64,000 bases of DNA, from positions 1 to 64,000 of the forward strand of contig JBLILH010000001.1 in assembly GCA_047636495.1 (NCBI GenBank), in the 5' to 3' direction. Positions 45,436 to 53,741 of the stretch are shown piece by piece (the first letter of the stretch is position 1; each line of letters opens with the position of its first letter). The position numbers and the translations under genes were made by a program. The notes under the pieces are model-generated. The model was not told where the DNA came from. It made no database searches and was given only the letters and a program-made list of their open reading frames with translations. The DNA is from Endobugula sp047636495 (lineage in GTDB: Bacteria > Pseudomonadota > Gammaproteobacteria > Pseudomonadales > Cellvibrionaceae).

Positions 45436-45786
45436 ATGCAAACATCAAGTAAATGGAATATCACCAACACCGTCTTCGCTACCGTCATTATTGCCGGTTC
45501 TATTGTATGGTTGTTACAACTACATACCTTCGGTATCACTATTGCGGCGGCAGGTTTAGTGATCAGCTATTTTCTGTTTAAAAATAATCGTTGGGCATAC
45601 TTTGCCGCCGCTATATGGTGCTTTGGTTTACTGCGTATTGCTATGGATGATGATCACGGGTTTTACGGTGACTATGTATCCTATGTTAAGCTGCCCTGTG
45701 TTATCGGTGTGGTTATTGCAATTATATTGCATGAAAAAGTGGCGATTAAAAGCAAAAAAAGATTTCCTGAAGATACGCCTGAATAA
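45436..45786 (+). CDS. Small membrane protein, unknown
   Basis: 116 residues with about four hydrophobic segments (TVFATVIIAGSIVWLLQL; FGITIAAAGLVISYFLF; WAYFAAAIWCFGLLRIAM; KLPCVIGVVIAIILHEKV) and a short basic/acidic tail. I do not recognise a family. AAAGAGAA lies upstream. The acidic loop AMDDDHGFYGDY between segments 3 and 4 is its most distinctive feature. Confidence 0.65.
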   Translation: MQTSSKWNITNTVFATVIIAGSIVWLLQLHTFGITIAAAGLVISYFLFKNNRWAYFAAAIWCFGLLRIAMDDDHGFYGDYVSYVKLPCVIGVVIAIILHEKVAIKSKKRFPEDTPE

Positions 45787-45812
45787 TACACTAAGTTAAT
45801 CAATAGAGGTGA

Positions 45813-46034
45813 ATGATGAGCGAAGACAAACCTGAATGGTTAAAGGCACTAAAGATCGCTTTTTGCTATATGCCTAAATCAATTGACGTGAATAAGTATG
45901 ACCACGGCGATAAAGTCGACGAGATTCTCGGTGAAATTGCCTTAGTGCGTGAAGCGCTAGAAATTTATGGTATCGACCCCGAAGAAGTGCAAGATGAAAT
46001 TCATCCGGGTAGCGCGCCTAACTCTTGTTATTGA
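45813..46034 (+). CDS. Small acidic protein, unknown
   Basis: 73 residues (72 from the second ATG). MSEDKPEWLKALKIAFCYMP and DEILGEIALVREALEIYGID; the C terminus is HPGSAPNSCY. AGAGGTG lies just before the ATG, which supports translation. Soluble and mostly helical by eye; no family recognised. Its end overlaps the convergent DUF1415 gene by 17 bases. Confidence 0.65.
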   Translation: MMSEDKPEWLKALKIAFCYMPKSIDVNKYDHGDKVDEILGEIALVREALEIYGIDPEEVQDEIHPGSAPNSCY

Positions 46035-46617
46035 TGGGTAAGGGTGGTGGGAAAAGCATGCTTCTATCTTCACTGCTCAATTTGTTCATCATATCCATAT
46101 TGCGCTCTACAATTTCTTCTGATGTAGCGCCTTCTTTCAGTATTGCATTAAGACTTTCTTGCCGTAAAATATGAATGATGGGGTAGGGGGAGCGATTAGT
46201 GAAATTGCTAAGGTCGCTAGGGTCAGTGCCGGCAAAACAATAGTTCGGGTGAAAACTCGCTAATTGAAATATACCCTTCCAGTGTCGTTGTTTTAGTTTT
46301 CGTTCAGCTTCAGATAGAAAAAATTGATAATCATAAAAATCATCTAGTAAATACGGCACAATCATCACGGTCGTCTCGTATTTTTTTGCTGGAACATCGG
46401 CTAATAACTCAACTTCATCCAACACGGCATCAAGTAGCATTACTTCGTCATGAGTATCGCAGACAATAAAACGAATAGTATTGTCGCGTGCTGGCTTGTG
46501 CGCAAAAGGGCAAAGGTTCAACCCTAAGACGACCTGTTCAAACCAACGAATAGTGTGTTGCTCAAAAGAATTTTGTGAAGAGGATGTTGATGGAGGTAGT
46601 GTCGGTGGCGTTTGCAT
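46018..46617 (-). CDS. DUF1415 family protein
   Basis: A 199-residue protein matching DUF1415: WFEQVVLGLNLCPFAHKPAR, ETTVMIVPYLLDDFYDYQFF, WKGIFQLASFHPNYCFAG and NRSPYPIIHILRQESL. No function known. A Ser/Thr/Pro-rich tail of about 17 residues precedes the conserved part. Confidence 0.92.
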   Translation of the reverse strand: MQTPPTLPPSTSSSQNSFEQHTIRWFEQVVLGLNLCPFAHKPARDNTIRFIVCDTHDEVMLLDAVLDEVELLADVPAKKYETTVMIVPYLLDDFYDYQFFLSEAERKLKQRHWKGIFQLASFHPNYCFAGTDPSDLSNFTNRSPYPIIHILRQESLNAILKEGATSEEIVERNMDMMNKLSSEDRSMLFPPPLPINNKS

Positions 46618-46645
46618 CTGCGTATGGTAATGCTATGGGCCGTCG

Positions 46646-46678
46646 GCGACAAGCTGCAAATGGTCTGCAGCTTGTCGC
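46646..46678. terminator. 13-bp perfect hairpin after the peroxiredoxin gene
   Basis: Arms 46646-46658 (GCGACAAGCTGCA) and 46666-46678 with a 7-base loop lie 29 bases past the peroxiredoxin-glutaredoxin stop, upstream of the DUF1415 start. No T-run follows on the minus strand, so it may be only a partial terminator or an RNA-processing structure. Confidence 0.6.
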
Positions 46679-46706
46679 TGTTGTCAAAATAAAGCACGTA
46701 CGGTGA

Positions 46707-47456
46707 TTACTTCGCTAACCATGCGTCTAAATCATCTGCGGTACCTACATGTTCGCCATCAATAAACACCTGAGGAACAGTACCGGCACCCGTAACCGCG
46801 TTTAACGAGCTATAAGTAATGCCCTTGTCGCCTAATATAATTTCTTCGTACTTGTAGCGATTATCGGTTAAAGCTTTTTTCGCACGCAGACAGTGTGGGC
46901 AGCCAGGCTTGGTAAATAGCGTTACACGCTTGGGCATCACCGCATTAGGGTTGATGTGGTTGAGCATGGTATCTGCGTCACTAATTTCAAAAGGATCGCC
47001 AGGCACATCGGCTTCGATAAACATTTTTTCAATCACCCCGTTTTTTACTAACATGGAATAGCGCCATGAGCGATTGCCGAAACCAATATCATTTTTACCG
47101 ACTAGCATACCCATGCCATCGCTAAATTCGCCATTCCCATCGGGAATAAACGTAATATTATCAGCATGTTGATCGGCCGCCCAGGAATTCATCACAAAGG
47201 TATCGTTAACCGATAAGCATACGATGCTATCTACACCTTCAGCCTTGAAAACTGGGGCTAGCTCGTTATAACGTGGTAAATGAGTAGATGAGCAGGTGGG
47301 AGTAAACGCACCCGGCAACGCAAATAGAACCACTGTTTTATCGTTAAATATATTATCGCTAGTCACATCGACCCATTGATCGCCTTTACGGGTACGAAAA
47401 GTGACGCTAGGAACAGTGTTACCTTCTTTGTTGGTTAGAATTTTCTTTTCTGACAT
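46707..47456 (-). CDS. Peroxiredoxin-glutaredoxin fusion (hybrid Prx5)
   Basis: 249 residues. The N-terminal Prx5-type peroxiredoxin carries the peroxidatic Cys in PGAFTPTCSSTHLPRY; the C-terminal glutaredoxin carries CPHC in FTKPGCPHCLRAKKAL and TVPQVFIDGEHVG. The fusion lets glutathione reduce the peroxidase directly. The ATG at 47456 is chosen: AGGAGA is well placed upstream, and the extra open frame to 47615 is not family-like. Such hybrids are widespread in Gammaproteobacteria. Confidence 0.95.
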   Translation of the reverse strand: MSEKKILTNKEGNTVPSVTFRTRKGDQWVDVTSDNIFNDKTVVLFALPGAFTPTCSSTHLPRYNELAPVFKAEGVDSIVCLSVNDTFVMNSWAADQHADNITFIPDGNGEFSDGMGMLVGKNDIGFGNRSWRYSMLVKNGVIEKMFIEADVPGDPFEISDADTMLNHINPNAVMPKRVTLFTKPGCPHCLRAKKALTDNRYKYEEIILGDKGITYSSLNAVTGAGTVPQVFIDGEHVGTADDLDAWLAK

Positions 47457-48044
47457 GGTGCTATCTCCTATTGAAAATGTACTGTAGTGGTGTAAATTTA
47501 TTGCGGTCACTCTATTAAAGTTACTATGTATAAGTGACTGTCTAGGGCTAACTATAACGAATGGATCGCCAAAGATATATTTAATTAAAGGAATTGGCCT
47601 GATAGTTTTCCTCAATCTTTGAATGCGGTTTTGTATTGATAGTATTCTTGGGAGTCTTTGCGGAGATCTACAATCGACTGAGGACAGATATCACAGGCAC
47701 TCTTGTTGCGGAGTGCTCACTTTATTCTCCCACGTACTGGCCATTGTTATAATGAAGATGGAGTTTTTATGACCCAGTTAATTCGCTTTATGCTCAAGGT
47801 ACCGCTTGTGATGACTAAGGGACACTGTTTTATTACCATACTGCTCTATTTGATGAATAGCATGCTGACTTCTCAACGGCTTATCTACCATAAGTATGCA
47901 GTATTATAGGTGTTCACAATATCCAGATCATTGACATGTCGCATTTGAAGCGTGAACTTAGCACATGAATAGACTTAGCAAAAAAACAAGTTGACGATAT
48001 ATTGTTTGATTCGAACAGTGAAGAGTAACCACTATATTAATGAG
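47457..48044. other. Intergenic, no gene seen
   Basis: About 590 bases between the peroxiredoxin start and a repeat element. A 68-codon frame at 47703-47909 has no family-like features or ribosome binding site of note. The peroxiredoxin promoter lies in the left part. Confidence 0.4.
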
Positions 48045-48210
48045 TTTCATCCATAAATAGAGCTCTGTTGCGGAAAAATTAACATGGTTATCTTCGCAGT
48101 GCTAGATGGTGTTGTTTGCAATAAGCAAGTACCTGTATCTAGTAGCAACCATTCATCAATAGGAATGCCTTTTTTTATTTCCCCTCGCGACGAGCCATTG
48201 ATGGATGGAC
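48045..48210 (+). mobile_element. MITE-like element, family 2, copy a (166 bp)
   Basis: The ends are TTTCATCCATAAATAG and, inverted, GTCCATCCATCAATGG. The inside (GTTGCGGAAAAATTAA; TTGTTTGCAATAAGCAA; CCTGTATCTAGTAGCA) matches the element at 52588-52753, which is the same length but inverted. Flanks ATTAATGAG and ATTAATTAG are alike at 8 of 9, but ATTAAT is itself palindromic, so this cannot be taken as a sure duplication. Confidence 0.8.
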
Positions 48211-48411
48211 ATTAATTAGCGAAAAAAGATAATGAATACAGTCTTTTTTGTCGAGCCTAGCTGGGCTTTTATACAGTTTTTTTAAAATATAAGCTGTATA
48301 AAAGTAATTTCGTTCTATCTTTTATTTATTATAGTGTAAGAAATACAGTGCAGCAGTTTAACAAACCGTGAACATTAAAAATCAATCAATTATTCTTTGT
48401 GCCGATCATAA

Positions 48412-49806
48412 CTACGGTAACTGTAAATTTTTATAAGTAGGATAAAGGTTAAAGTTGTTTAGTAACTTCAAGTCGACAATGCCATCTTCACTCATATCCT
48501 TACTTGCACGGTATTTGTTGACTGCTGTTGTCAGCGAGTCTCCTGCTAAAGAAATTCCATTGCTTACTAGTTGCTGGGCTAATTTTTTTTGCATGTCGAT
48601 GCTTAGAGGTAAATTGATAATAGACGCGTCAATCGTTAACGCGCCATTTTCGTTAGGTATTATTTCTTGGTTGAGAAGTTTTTTTATGGCTGCGTTTTTT
48701 TTGGTTTCTGAGTAGGCAGAGTAATAAATTTTTTCGGGGAGCTGTAAGTTTTCCTCGCTACCATTAAAAATAACTTGTTGTTTTACACGATCAATATTTA
48801 ACGCAAAAATATTAGGTAGCGTTTTATAATCTTGGCTGTCGTTGACTATTTGCCAGCTGCCTAGATTGTAGTTCAAATTGCTATTATAATAACTTGAAAA
48901 CTGTTGGTCTGCTTCGCGGTATCTCCAGCCTCTAGTTTTTTTATTTGACGTGATTAATAGTCCAGAATAGGCAGCCTGTAAAAATTCTAAATCTATTCTT
49001 AATAAATCGTCAATGGTTTTCGGTGCAATGTCGGGTGATATCTTTAGAGATTTTATGACCTCCAAGTAAGACTCGTAATATATGTTTTGATTGCTAGCAT
49101 ATTGCATTACGATTAAATATAACTGGGAAAATTGTGTTTTATCACGGGTGTAGTTTTTTAAGAATCCTTCCTGTTTTTCTGCTGTACGGACGTAACGCAA
49201 TATTGCACTAGCTTGTTCTGCTATTTGGTTTGTTTTTTGTACATTAGTCTTCGGTTCGTTGATGGTGTGAGTGTTCTTAGCAATAGCGGATATAGACGTA
49301 GACGTATTAATAGCAGAGCTAAAGCGATTTTTTATTTCCAGTTCTGTAAGGGCCAAATTTTTATGGGTAACCTCTTGCTGTAATTGCTGAAGTTTTGTCA
49401 GGGTAACTATTTGATCTCGCAATGAGTCTAATTTATTATCAATAACAATGTTGTGCGTATAGGTTAAATAACCCGCAGACAAGTAGCCTGCAGCAAGTGC
49501 TGCCGCAACAAAGAACAGTAAAATAAAGAAGGCACCATTGCGTAATTGCTTAGAAGGCTGTTCAAATAATGCGCGTATAACGGGGGCATAGTTTTTTTGA
49601 TTGAAACTCCTTGCCAGTTCAGAGTCATCCGCGGCTAATTGCGACTCGGTTGCTATTCGATGTTGATCGGCCTGATTTTGAACAAGTTCTTCTTGCAGTC
49701 GCACCACTTCTGTTTCTAAATGCGTAATCTGATTTTTTTGCTGTAGTAACTTGTTTTTGACCTTATTTATATCTATAGCAGGTTTGGGCGACGTTTGTTC
49801 GGTCAT
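48412..49806 (-). CDS. Coiled-coil single-pass membrane protein, unknown
   Basis: 464 residues. Order of parts: an N-terminal coiled coil (about 15-60, KNKLLQQKNQITHLETEVVR), one membrane segment near 93-115 (GAFFILLFFVAAALAAGYLS), a second coiled coil (about 125-160), and a large C-terminal region presumably periplasmic. The last 100 residues (LSIDMQKKLAQQLVSNG; DLKLLNNFNLYPTYKN) are faintly like peptidoglycan-binding repeats, but I cannot confirm it. No family recognised. It stands alone, bounded by repeat elements within 200 bases on both sides. Confidence 0.75.
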   Translation of the reverse strand: MTEQTSPKPAIDINKVKNKLLQQKNQITHLETEVVRLQEELVQNQADQHRIATESQLAADDSELARSFNQKNYAPVIRALFEQPSKQLRNGAFFILLFFVAAALAAGYLSAGYLTYTHNIVIDNKLDSLRDQIVTLTKLQQLQQEVTHKNLALTELEIKNRFSSAINTSTSISAIAKNTHTINEPKTNVQKTNQIAEQASAILRYVRTAEKQEGFLKNYTRDKTQFSQLYLIVMQYASNQNIYYESYLEVIKSLKISPDIAPKTIDDLLRIDLEFLQAAYSGLLITSNKKTRGWRYREADQQFSSYYNSNLNYNLGSWQIVNDSQDYKTLPNIFALNIDRVKQQVIFNGSEENLQLPEKIYYSAYSETKKNAAIKKLLNQEIIPNENGALTIDASIINLPLSIDMQKKLAQQLVSNGISLAGDSLTTAVNKYRASKDMSEDGIVDLKLLNNFNLYPTYKNLQLP

Positions 49807-49854
49807 TATAATACCTATTTATTATTGTTATCTGCTGCATAATACTACGCTAAG

Positions 49855-50034
49855 AGCCTGTCGGGTTTAGTAAGAGTCTACTACGAAAGGGATAGATTGG
49901 TGCTATTTTCAGGTCATTTTAGCCGTTTAACAACACCTGCTTTTGGTCAGTAGGCACACTATTCGCCTCAAGTGATCGAAAAAATGCCCTCAGTGTTTTA
50001 CCACCTTGTTACGACTTTTTAAGTTCGATAGGAT
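49855..50034. mobile_element. Dispersed repeat, family 3, copy a (about 180 bp)
   Basis: It starts AGCCTGTCGGGTTTAGTAAG and ends in GTTCGATAGGATC, an imperfect inverse of the start. CTACTACG, TTGGTCAGTAGGC and GATCGAAAAAATGCCCTC are shared with the copy at 52253, the last also partly with 58993. No coding capacity. It lies between the coiled-coil gene and frmA. Confidence 0.8.
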
Positions 50035-50232
50035 CTTAGTGTAATTCAATGTTGATTGAATTCAAGCAAGATATAGTTGTTAAGTTTAATTTTCGAAGTG
50101 TATGGCCTGTAGATGGTTTGATATGGTCAAACTTGCTACACTTTCATCGACGCTTACACGCGAATAATTGATTCATTTCAAACAAATAAAGTGTCACTCC
50201 TTCTGCCATTTGTATCACACGGGAATTTGATT

Positions 50233-51342
50233 ATGAAAACACGCGCCGCTGTTGCTTGGGAAGCAGGCAAGTCATTAAGTGTTGAAGAGATCGATGTGTC
50301 AGGCCCTAAGGCCGGAGAAGTGCTTTTGCGAATGGTGGCAACAGGAGTTTGCCATACCGATGCCTACACGCTTTCAGGTGCGGATCCAGAAGGTCTTTTC
50401 CCTTCCGTATTAGGCCATGAAGGGGGAGGTATTGTGGAAGAGGTGGGTGAAGGGGTCATGTCACTTTTAGTGGGTGATCATGTTATTCCTCTTTATACGC
50501 CTGAATGCGGGCAGTGTAAGTTTTGTTTGTCCGGTAAAACTAACCTTTGCCAGGCTATTCGTAACACTCAAGGTCAGGGGCTAATGCCGGATGGAACTTC
50601 ACGTTTTTCGATAAATGGTGAGACTATCTTTCATTACATGGGTACTTCCACATTTGCCGAATATACCGTGGTGCCTGAAATTGCTGTTGCAAAAATCAAT
50701 AAACAAGCACCGCTAGATAAAGTCTGTTTACTGGGTTGTGGTATTACCACGGGTATTGGCGCTGTATTGAATACGGCAAAAGTTGAAGCCGGGTCAACTG
50801 TCGCGATCTTCGGCATGGGGGGCATTGGCTTGAGTGTAGTGCAGGGCGCAGTAATGGCTAAGGCGGAACGAATTATCTGTATCGATGTTAATACGGACAA
50901 ATTTACAATGGCTAAAATGTTGGGTGCTACCGACTGCGTCAATCCAAAAGATTACTCTGTACCCATTCAAGATGTCATTGTCGACCTTACCAACGGAGGG
51001 GTTGATTATTCCTTTGAATGTATCGGTAATGTTGATGTGATGCGCTCAGCACTAGAATGTTGTCATAAAGGCTGGGGCGAGTCGGTGATTATTGGTGTAG
51101 CAGGCGCCGGGCAAGAGATTGCAACTCGCCCTTTTCAGCTAGTGACGGGTCGCACATGGAGGGGATCGGCGTTTGGGGGGGTGAAGGGCCGTACGCAGTT
51201 ACCTGGCTATGTCGAGCAATACATGCAGGGAGCGATTAAAATTGATCCAATGGTCACTCATACAATGCCGTTAGAAGATATTAATACGGCTTTCGAGCTT
51301 ATGCACGAAGGCAAAAGCATTCGTTCCGTTATTATTTTTTAA
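50233..51342 (+). CDS. frmA: S-(hydroxymethyl)glutathione dehydrogenase / class III alcohol dehydrogenase
   Basis: Oxidises S-hydroxymethylglutathione in formaldehyde detoxification. 369 residues, the class III length. GVCHTDAYTLSGADPEG carries the catalytic zinc Cys, LGHEGGGIVEEVGEG the zinc His/Glu, PECGQCKFCLSGKTNLC the structural zinc cysteines, and VAIFGMGGIGLSVVQGA the NAD site. ATG 50233 starts the family-like sequence; the upstream extension to 50191 is not. The hydrolase for the next step follows directly. Confidence 0.96.
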   Translation: MKTRAAVAWEAGKSLSVEEIDVSGPKAGEVLLRMVATGVCHTDAYTLSGADPEGLFPSVLGHEGGGIVEEVGEGVMSLLVGDHVIPLYTPECGQCKFCLSGKTNLCQAIRNTQGQGLMPDGTSRFSINGETIFHYMGTSTFAEYTVVPEIAVAKINKQAPLDKVCLLGCGITTGIGAVLNTAKVEAGSTVAIFGMGGIGLSVVQGAVMAKAERIICIDVNTDKFTMAKMLGATDCVNPKDYSVPIQDVIVDLTNGGVDYSFECIGNVDVMRSALECCHKGWGESVIIGVAGAGQEIATRPFQLVTGRTWRGSAFGGVKGRTQLPGYVEQYMQGAIKIDPMVTHTMPLEDINTAFELMHEGKSIRSVIIF

Positions 51343-51395
51343 GGCGGGGGTAATTCGTGCCTACAATGGGCAAGCAAGCAACGGAGCAACTATTA

Positions 51396-52244
51396 ATGGA
51401 ACGCTTATCGAAAACGCGTAGCTTTGGTGGTTATGTCGAGCGCTACCAGCATCAAAGCGTATCAACCCAGACGCAAATGACCTTTAGTATTTATTTGCCG
51501 CCGCAGGTGGCACAGCATGCTGTGCCAGTGCTCTATTGGTTGTCAGGATTAACGTGTACCGATGAAAATTTTATGCAAAAAGCCGGAGCGCAGCGTATTG
51601 CTGCAGAGCTGGGTATAGCCATTGTGAGTTGCGATACGAGCCCGCGGGGTACCGACTTGCCTGACGAGCATGAAAGCTATGATTTCGGTTCTGGCGCAGG
51701 GTTTTATATTAATGCAACGCAGGCCCCTTGGGATCAATATTACCGCATGTATGATTATGTGCAGCAAGAGTTGCCGTCGATTATCTCGTCACATTTTCCA
51801 GTAAGCGATCAGTGCAGTATTAGCGGTCACTCTATGGGTGGCCATGGCGCGTTGACAATGGCACTTAACAACCCTGATCAATACCAGTCGGTATCGGCTT
51901 TCGCACCGATTTGCCATCCTGTTAATTCGCCGTGGGGTAAAAAAGTATTTGGCAAATATTTAGGCGATGACGAAACGCAGTGGCAGCAATACGATACCTG
52001 TTTGCTAATAGAAAAGATGATGATGCAGAAAAAGAAAAAGATCCCATTATTCGTTGACCAGGGAACGGTAGATACCTTCCTAGAGGAACAGTTACAGCCG
52101 TCTGTTTTGCAAGCTTTGTGTGACAAGTATCAATACCCGCTTACGTTGCGTTGGCAACCGGGCTATGACCACAGTTATTTTTTTATCGAAAGCTTTATTG
52201 AAGATCATCTTCGCTACCACGCGAAGTACTTATTAACGCAGTAG
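51396..52244 (+). CDS. S-formylglutathione hydrolase
   Basis: Hydrolyses S-formylglutathione to formate and glutathione, the second step after the dehydrogenase. An alpha/beta hydrolase of 282 residues from ATG 51396, where family-like sequence begins (MERLSKTRSFGGYVERYQHQ). The catalytic Ser is in SISGHSMGGHGALTMA, the Asp in FVDQGTVDTFLEEQ and the His in PGYDHSYFFI. GTG 51357, with AAGGCGGGGG upstream, would add 13 residues and is a real alternative start. Genes of this type are named fghA, frmB or yeiG. Confidence 0.94.
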   Translation: MERLSKTRSFGGYVERYQHQSVSTQTQMTFSIYLPPQVAQHAVPVLYWLSGLTCTDENFMQKAGAQRIAAELGIAIVSCDTSPRGTDLPDEHESYDFGSGAGFYINATQAPWDQYYRMYDYVQQELPSIISSHFPVSDQCSISGHSMGGHGALTMALNNPDQYQSVSAFAPICHPVNSPWGKKVFGKYLGDDETQWQQYDTCLLIEKMMMQKKKKIPLFVDQGTVDTFLEEQLQPSVLQALCDKYQYPLTLRWQPGYDHSYFFIESFIEDHLRYHAKYLLTQ

Positions 52245-52252
52245 GCATTAGG

Positions 52253-52432
52253 TGCCTATCGGACTGAGTAAGAATCTACTACGGCAGCGAGAAATTGGGG
52301 CATTTTTCCGATCATGTTCGTCGTTTAACCGCACTTACTGTTGGTCAGTAGGCTCATTATCCCCTTCAAATGATCGAAAAAAATGCCCTCAATTCCTTAC
52401 CGCCTCGCTACGGGTCTAACGTCCGACAGGCT
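52253..52432. mobile_element. Dispersed repeat, family 3, copy b (180 bp)
   Basis: It starts TGCCTATCGGACTGAGTAAG and ends, inverted, AGCCTGTCGGACGTTAGAC, giving a recognisable terminal inverted repeat. An inner pair (GGGGCATTTTTCCGATCAT / ATGATCGAAAAAAATGCCC) forms a second inverted repeat. It begins 9 bases after the S-formylglutathione hydrolase stop and could serve as its terminator. Confidence 0.85.
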
Positions 52433-52455
52433 CCTAGATAATGAGAACAATTTAC

Positions 52456-52569
52456 CACTGCTGTTCCGTTAACCTTTTGCTTGGGGCTTGAGCATTCATA
52501 CTCAATTAAGTGTCTGGCATTTAAGCCTGGTGCAAGTCATAATTTTGTAACGTTAACTGGGCAACAATG
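52456..52569. mobile_element. MITE-like element, family 1, copy c (114 bp)
   Basis: The left end CACTGCTGTTCCGTTAAC pairs at 13 of 18 positions with the inverted right end (CATTGTTGCCCAGTTAAC). The 9 bases on each side, ACAATTTAC (52447-52455) and ACAATATAC (52570-52578), match at 8 of 9 in direct orientation, as for a target-site duplication. It has lost the REP-like core seen in larger copies. Confidence 0.8.
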
Positions 52570-52587
52570 ACAATATACATCGCTAGT

Positions 52588-52753
52588 GTCCATCCATAAA
52601 TAGCTCGTCGAGAGGGAAAATAAAAATAGTCATTTCTATTGCTGAATGGGTGCTACTAGATACAGGCGTTTGCTTATTGCAAACAATACCATCTGGTGGT
52701 GCGAAGAAGGCCATTTTAATTTTTCCGCAGCAGAATCCTATTTATGGGTGGGT
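52588..52753 (-). mobile_element. MITE-like element, family 2, copy b (166 bp, inverted)
   Basis: Reverse complement of the 48045 element with about four in five bases shared; same length. Ends: GTCCATCCATAAATAG and, inverted, ACCCACCCATAAATAG, with GCTAGT just outside both ends, so the inverted repeat may be 22 bp. It lies 18 bases after the family 1 copy c. Confidence 0.85.
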
Positions 52754-52784
52754 ACTAGCTAATTAAGGGGTTATATATTTAGGG

Positions 52785-53741
52785 TTATGTGGTTTGTGTT
52801 AATCGTTTTTTCAGCATGTGAGATATTTCGGTAATGGCTCTTTGCCCGTCATCTAATATTCCTGCGAGAGACACAAAAGGATGGAACATGCCGCTGTATT
52901 CAATTAGTGTAGTATCGACACCACTGCGAGTTAATCGATCCGCATAAGCAACACCTTCGTCACGCAGTGTGTCGTATTTAGCCACGATCACCAGTGCGGG
53001 GGGGAGTCCAATAAGCGTGTCTGCAATAAGCGGTGCGTAGCGAAAATCTTTTCTATCTTCATCCGATCGTAAATAGCTTCGGTGAAACCACAATACGGTG
53101 TCGCGTTCTAAAAAGTAATCTTTTGCATAACGAAGGTGCGATTTGCTGTTGGCGTGAGGGGCGGTTGCCGGATAGATGAGAACTTGAAATCGAATCGATT
53201 GATTATTGCTTTTTCTCGCCAAAAGAGTGACAACAGCGGCGAGATTACCTCCCGCACTATCACCCCCTATTGCGATACGCTGTTCGTCCCCATTAAATTG
53301 CTCTGTGTTTTTTGTAATCCATTCAAAGGCTGCATAGGCGTCATCGACCGCTGTAGGAAATTTATGTTCTGGTGCTAAGCGATAGCCGACGGAAATAATA
53401 ATACAACCCGATTGCATGCATAGTTGACGACATAACGTATCGTAACCCGCTATATTACCAATCACCATGCCACCTCCGTGATAAAAAATAAATACGGGGA
53501 GCTTGGTTGCTGACTCATATGGAGTGTATAGGCGCACGGGGACCGATACTGCATTCTGCTCGATGATGCGATCTTCTACGGACCATACAGCAATCCATGT
53601 GGGGGCTAAATTTTTTGGCCGTTCTGCGTAGGATTTACGCGCACTTGCGGCGCCTAATGTAGGTAATGGCGTGCGAGGAACGCTATTGATAGCGTTAAGG
53701 AATGCTTTAGCTTGCGGGTGTAAGGGCATAAACCAAGTCAT
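52785..53741 (-). CDS. HSL-family alpha/beta hydrolase (esterase)
   Basis: 318 residues from ATG 53741. Hormone-sensitive-lipase type: oxyanion motif YHGGGMVIGNIAGYD, nucleophile elbow GGDSAGGNLAAVV, Asp in ALVIVAKYDTLRDEG and His in YSGMFHPFVS. Cytoplasmic esterase of acyl chains; natural substrate not predictable. TTG 53753 is a possible upstream start. It converges on the formaldehyde genes across three repeat elements. Confidence 0.93.
   Translation of the reverse strand: MTWFMPLHPQAKAFLNAINSVPRTPLPTLGAASARKSYAERPKNLAPTWIAVWSVEDRIIEQNAVSVPVRLYTPYESATKLPVFIFYHGGGMVIGNIAGYDTLCRQLCMQSGCIIISVGYRLAPEHKFPTAVDDAYAAFEWITKNTEQFNGDEQRIAIGGDSAGGNLAAVVTLLARKSNNQSIRFQVLIYPATAPHANSKSHLRYAKDYFLERDTVLWFHRSYLRSDEDRKDFRYAPLIADTLIGLPPALVIVAKYDTLRDEGVAYADRLTRSGVDTTLIEYSGMFHPFVSLAGILDDGQRAITEISHMLKKRLTQTT

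Noticed and set aside
47703..47909. 68-codon frame between the peroxiredoxin gene and a repeat
   Set aside because: No ribosome binding site of note and no recognisable motif; likely chance.
48036..48219. 9-bp target-site duplication around family 2 copy a
   Set aside because: ATTAATGAG/ATTAATTAG look alike, but ATTAAT is its own reverse complement and related bases occur at other copies' ends, so it may be part of the inverted repeat.
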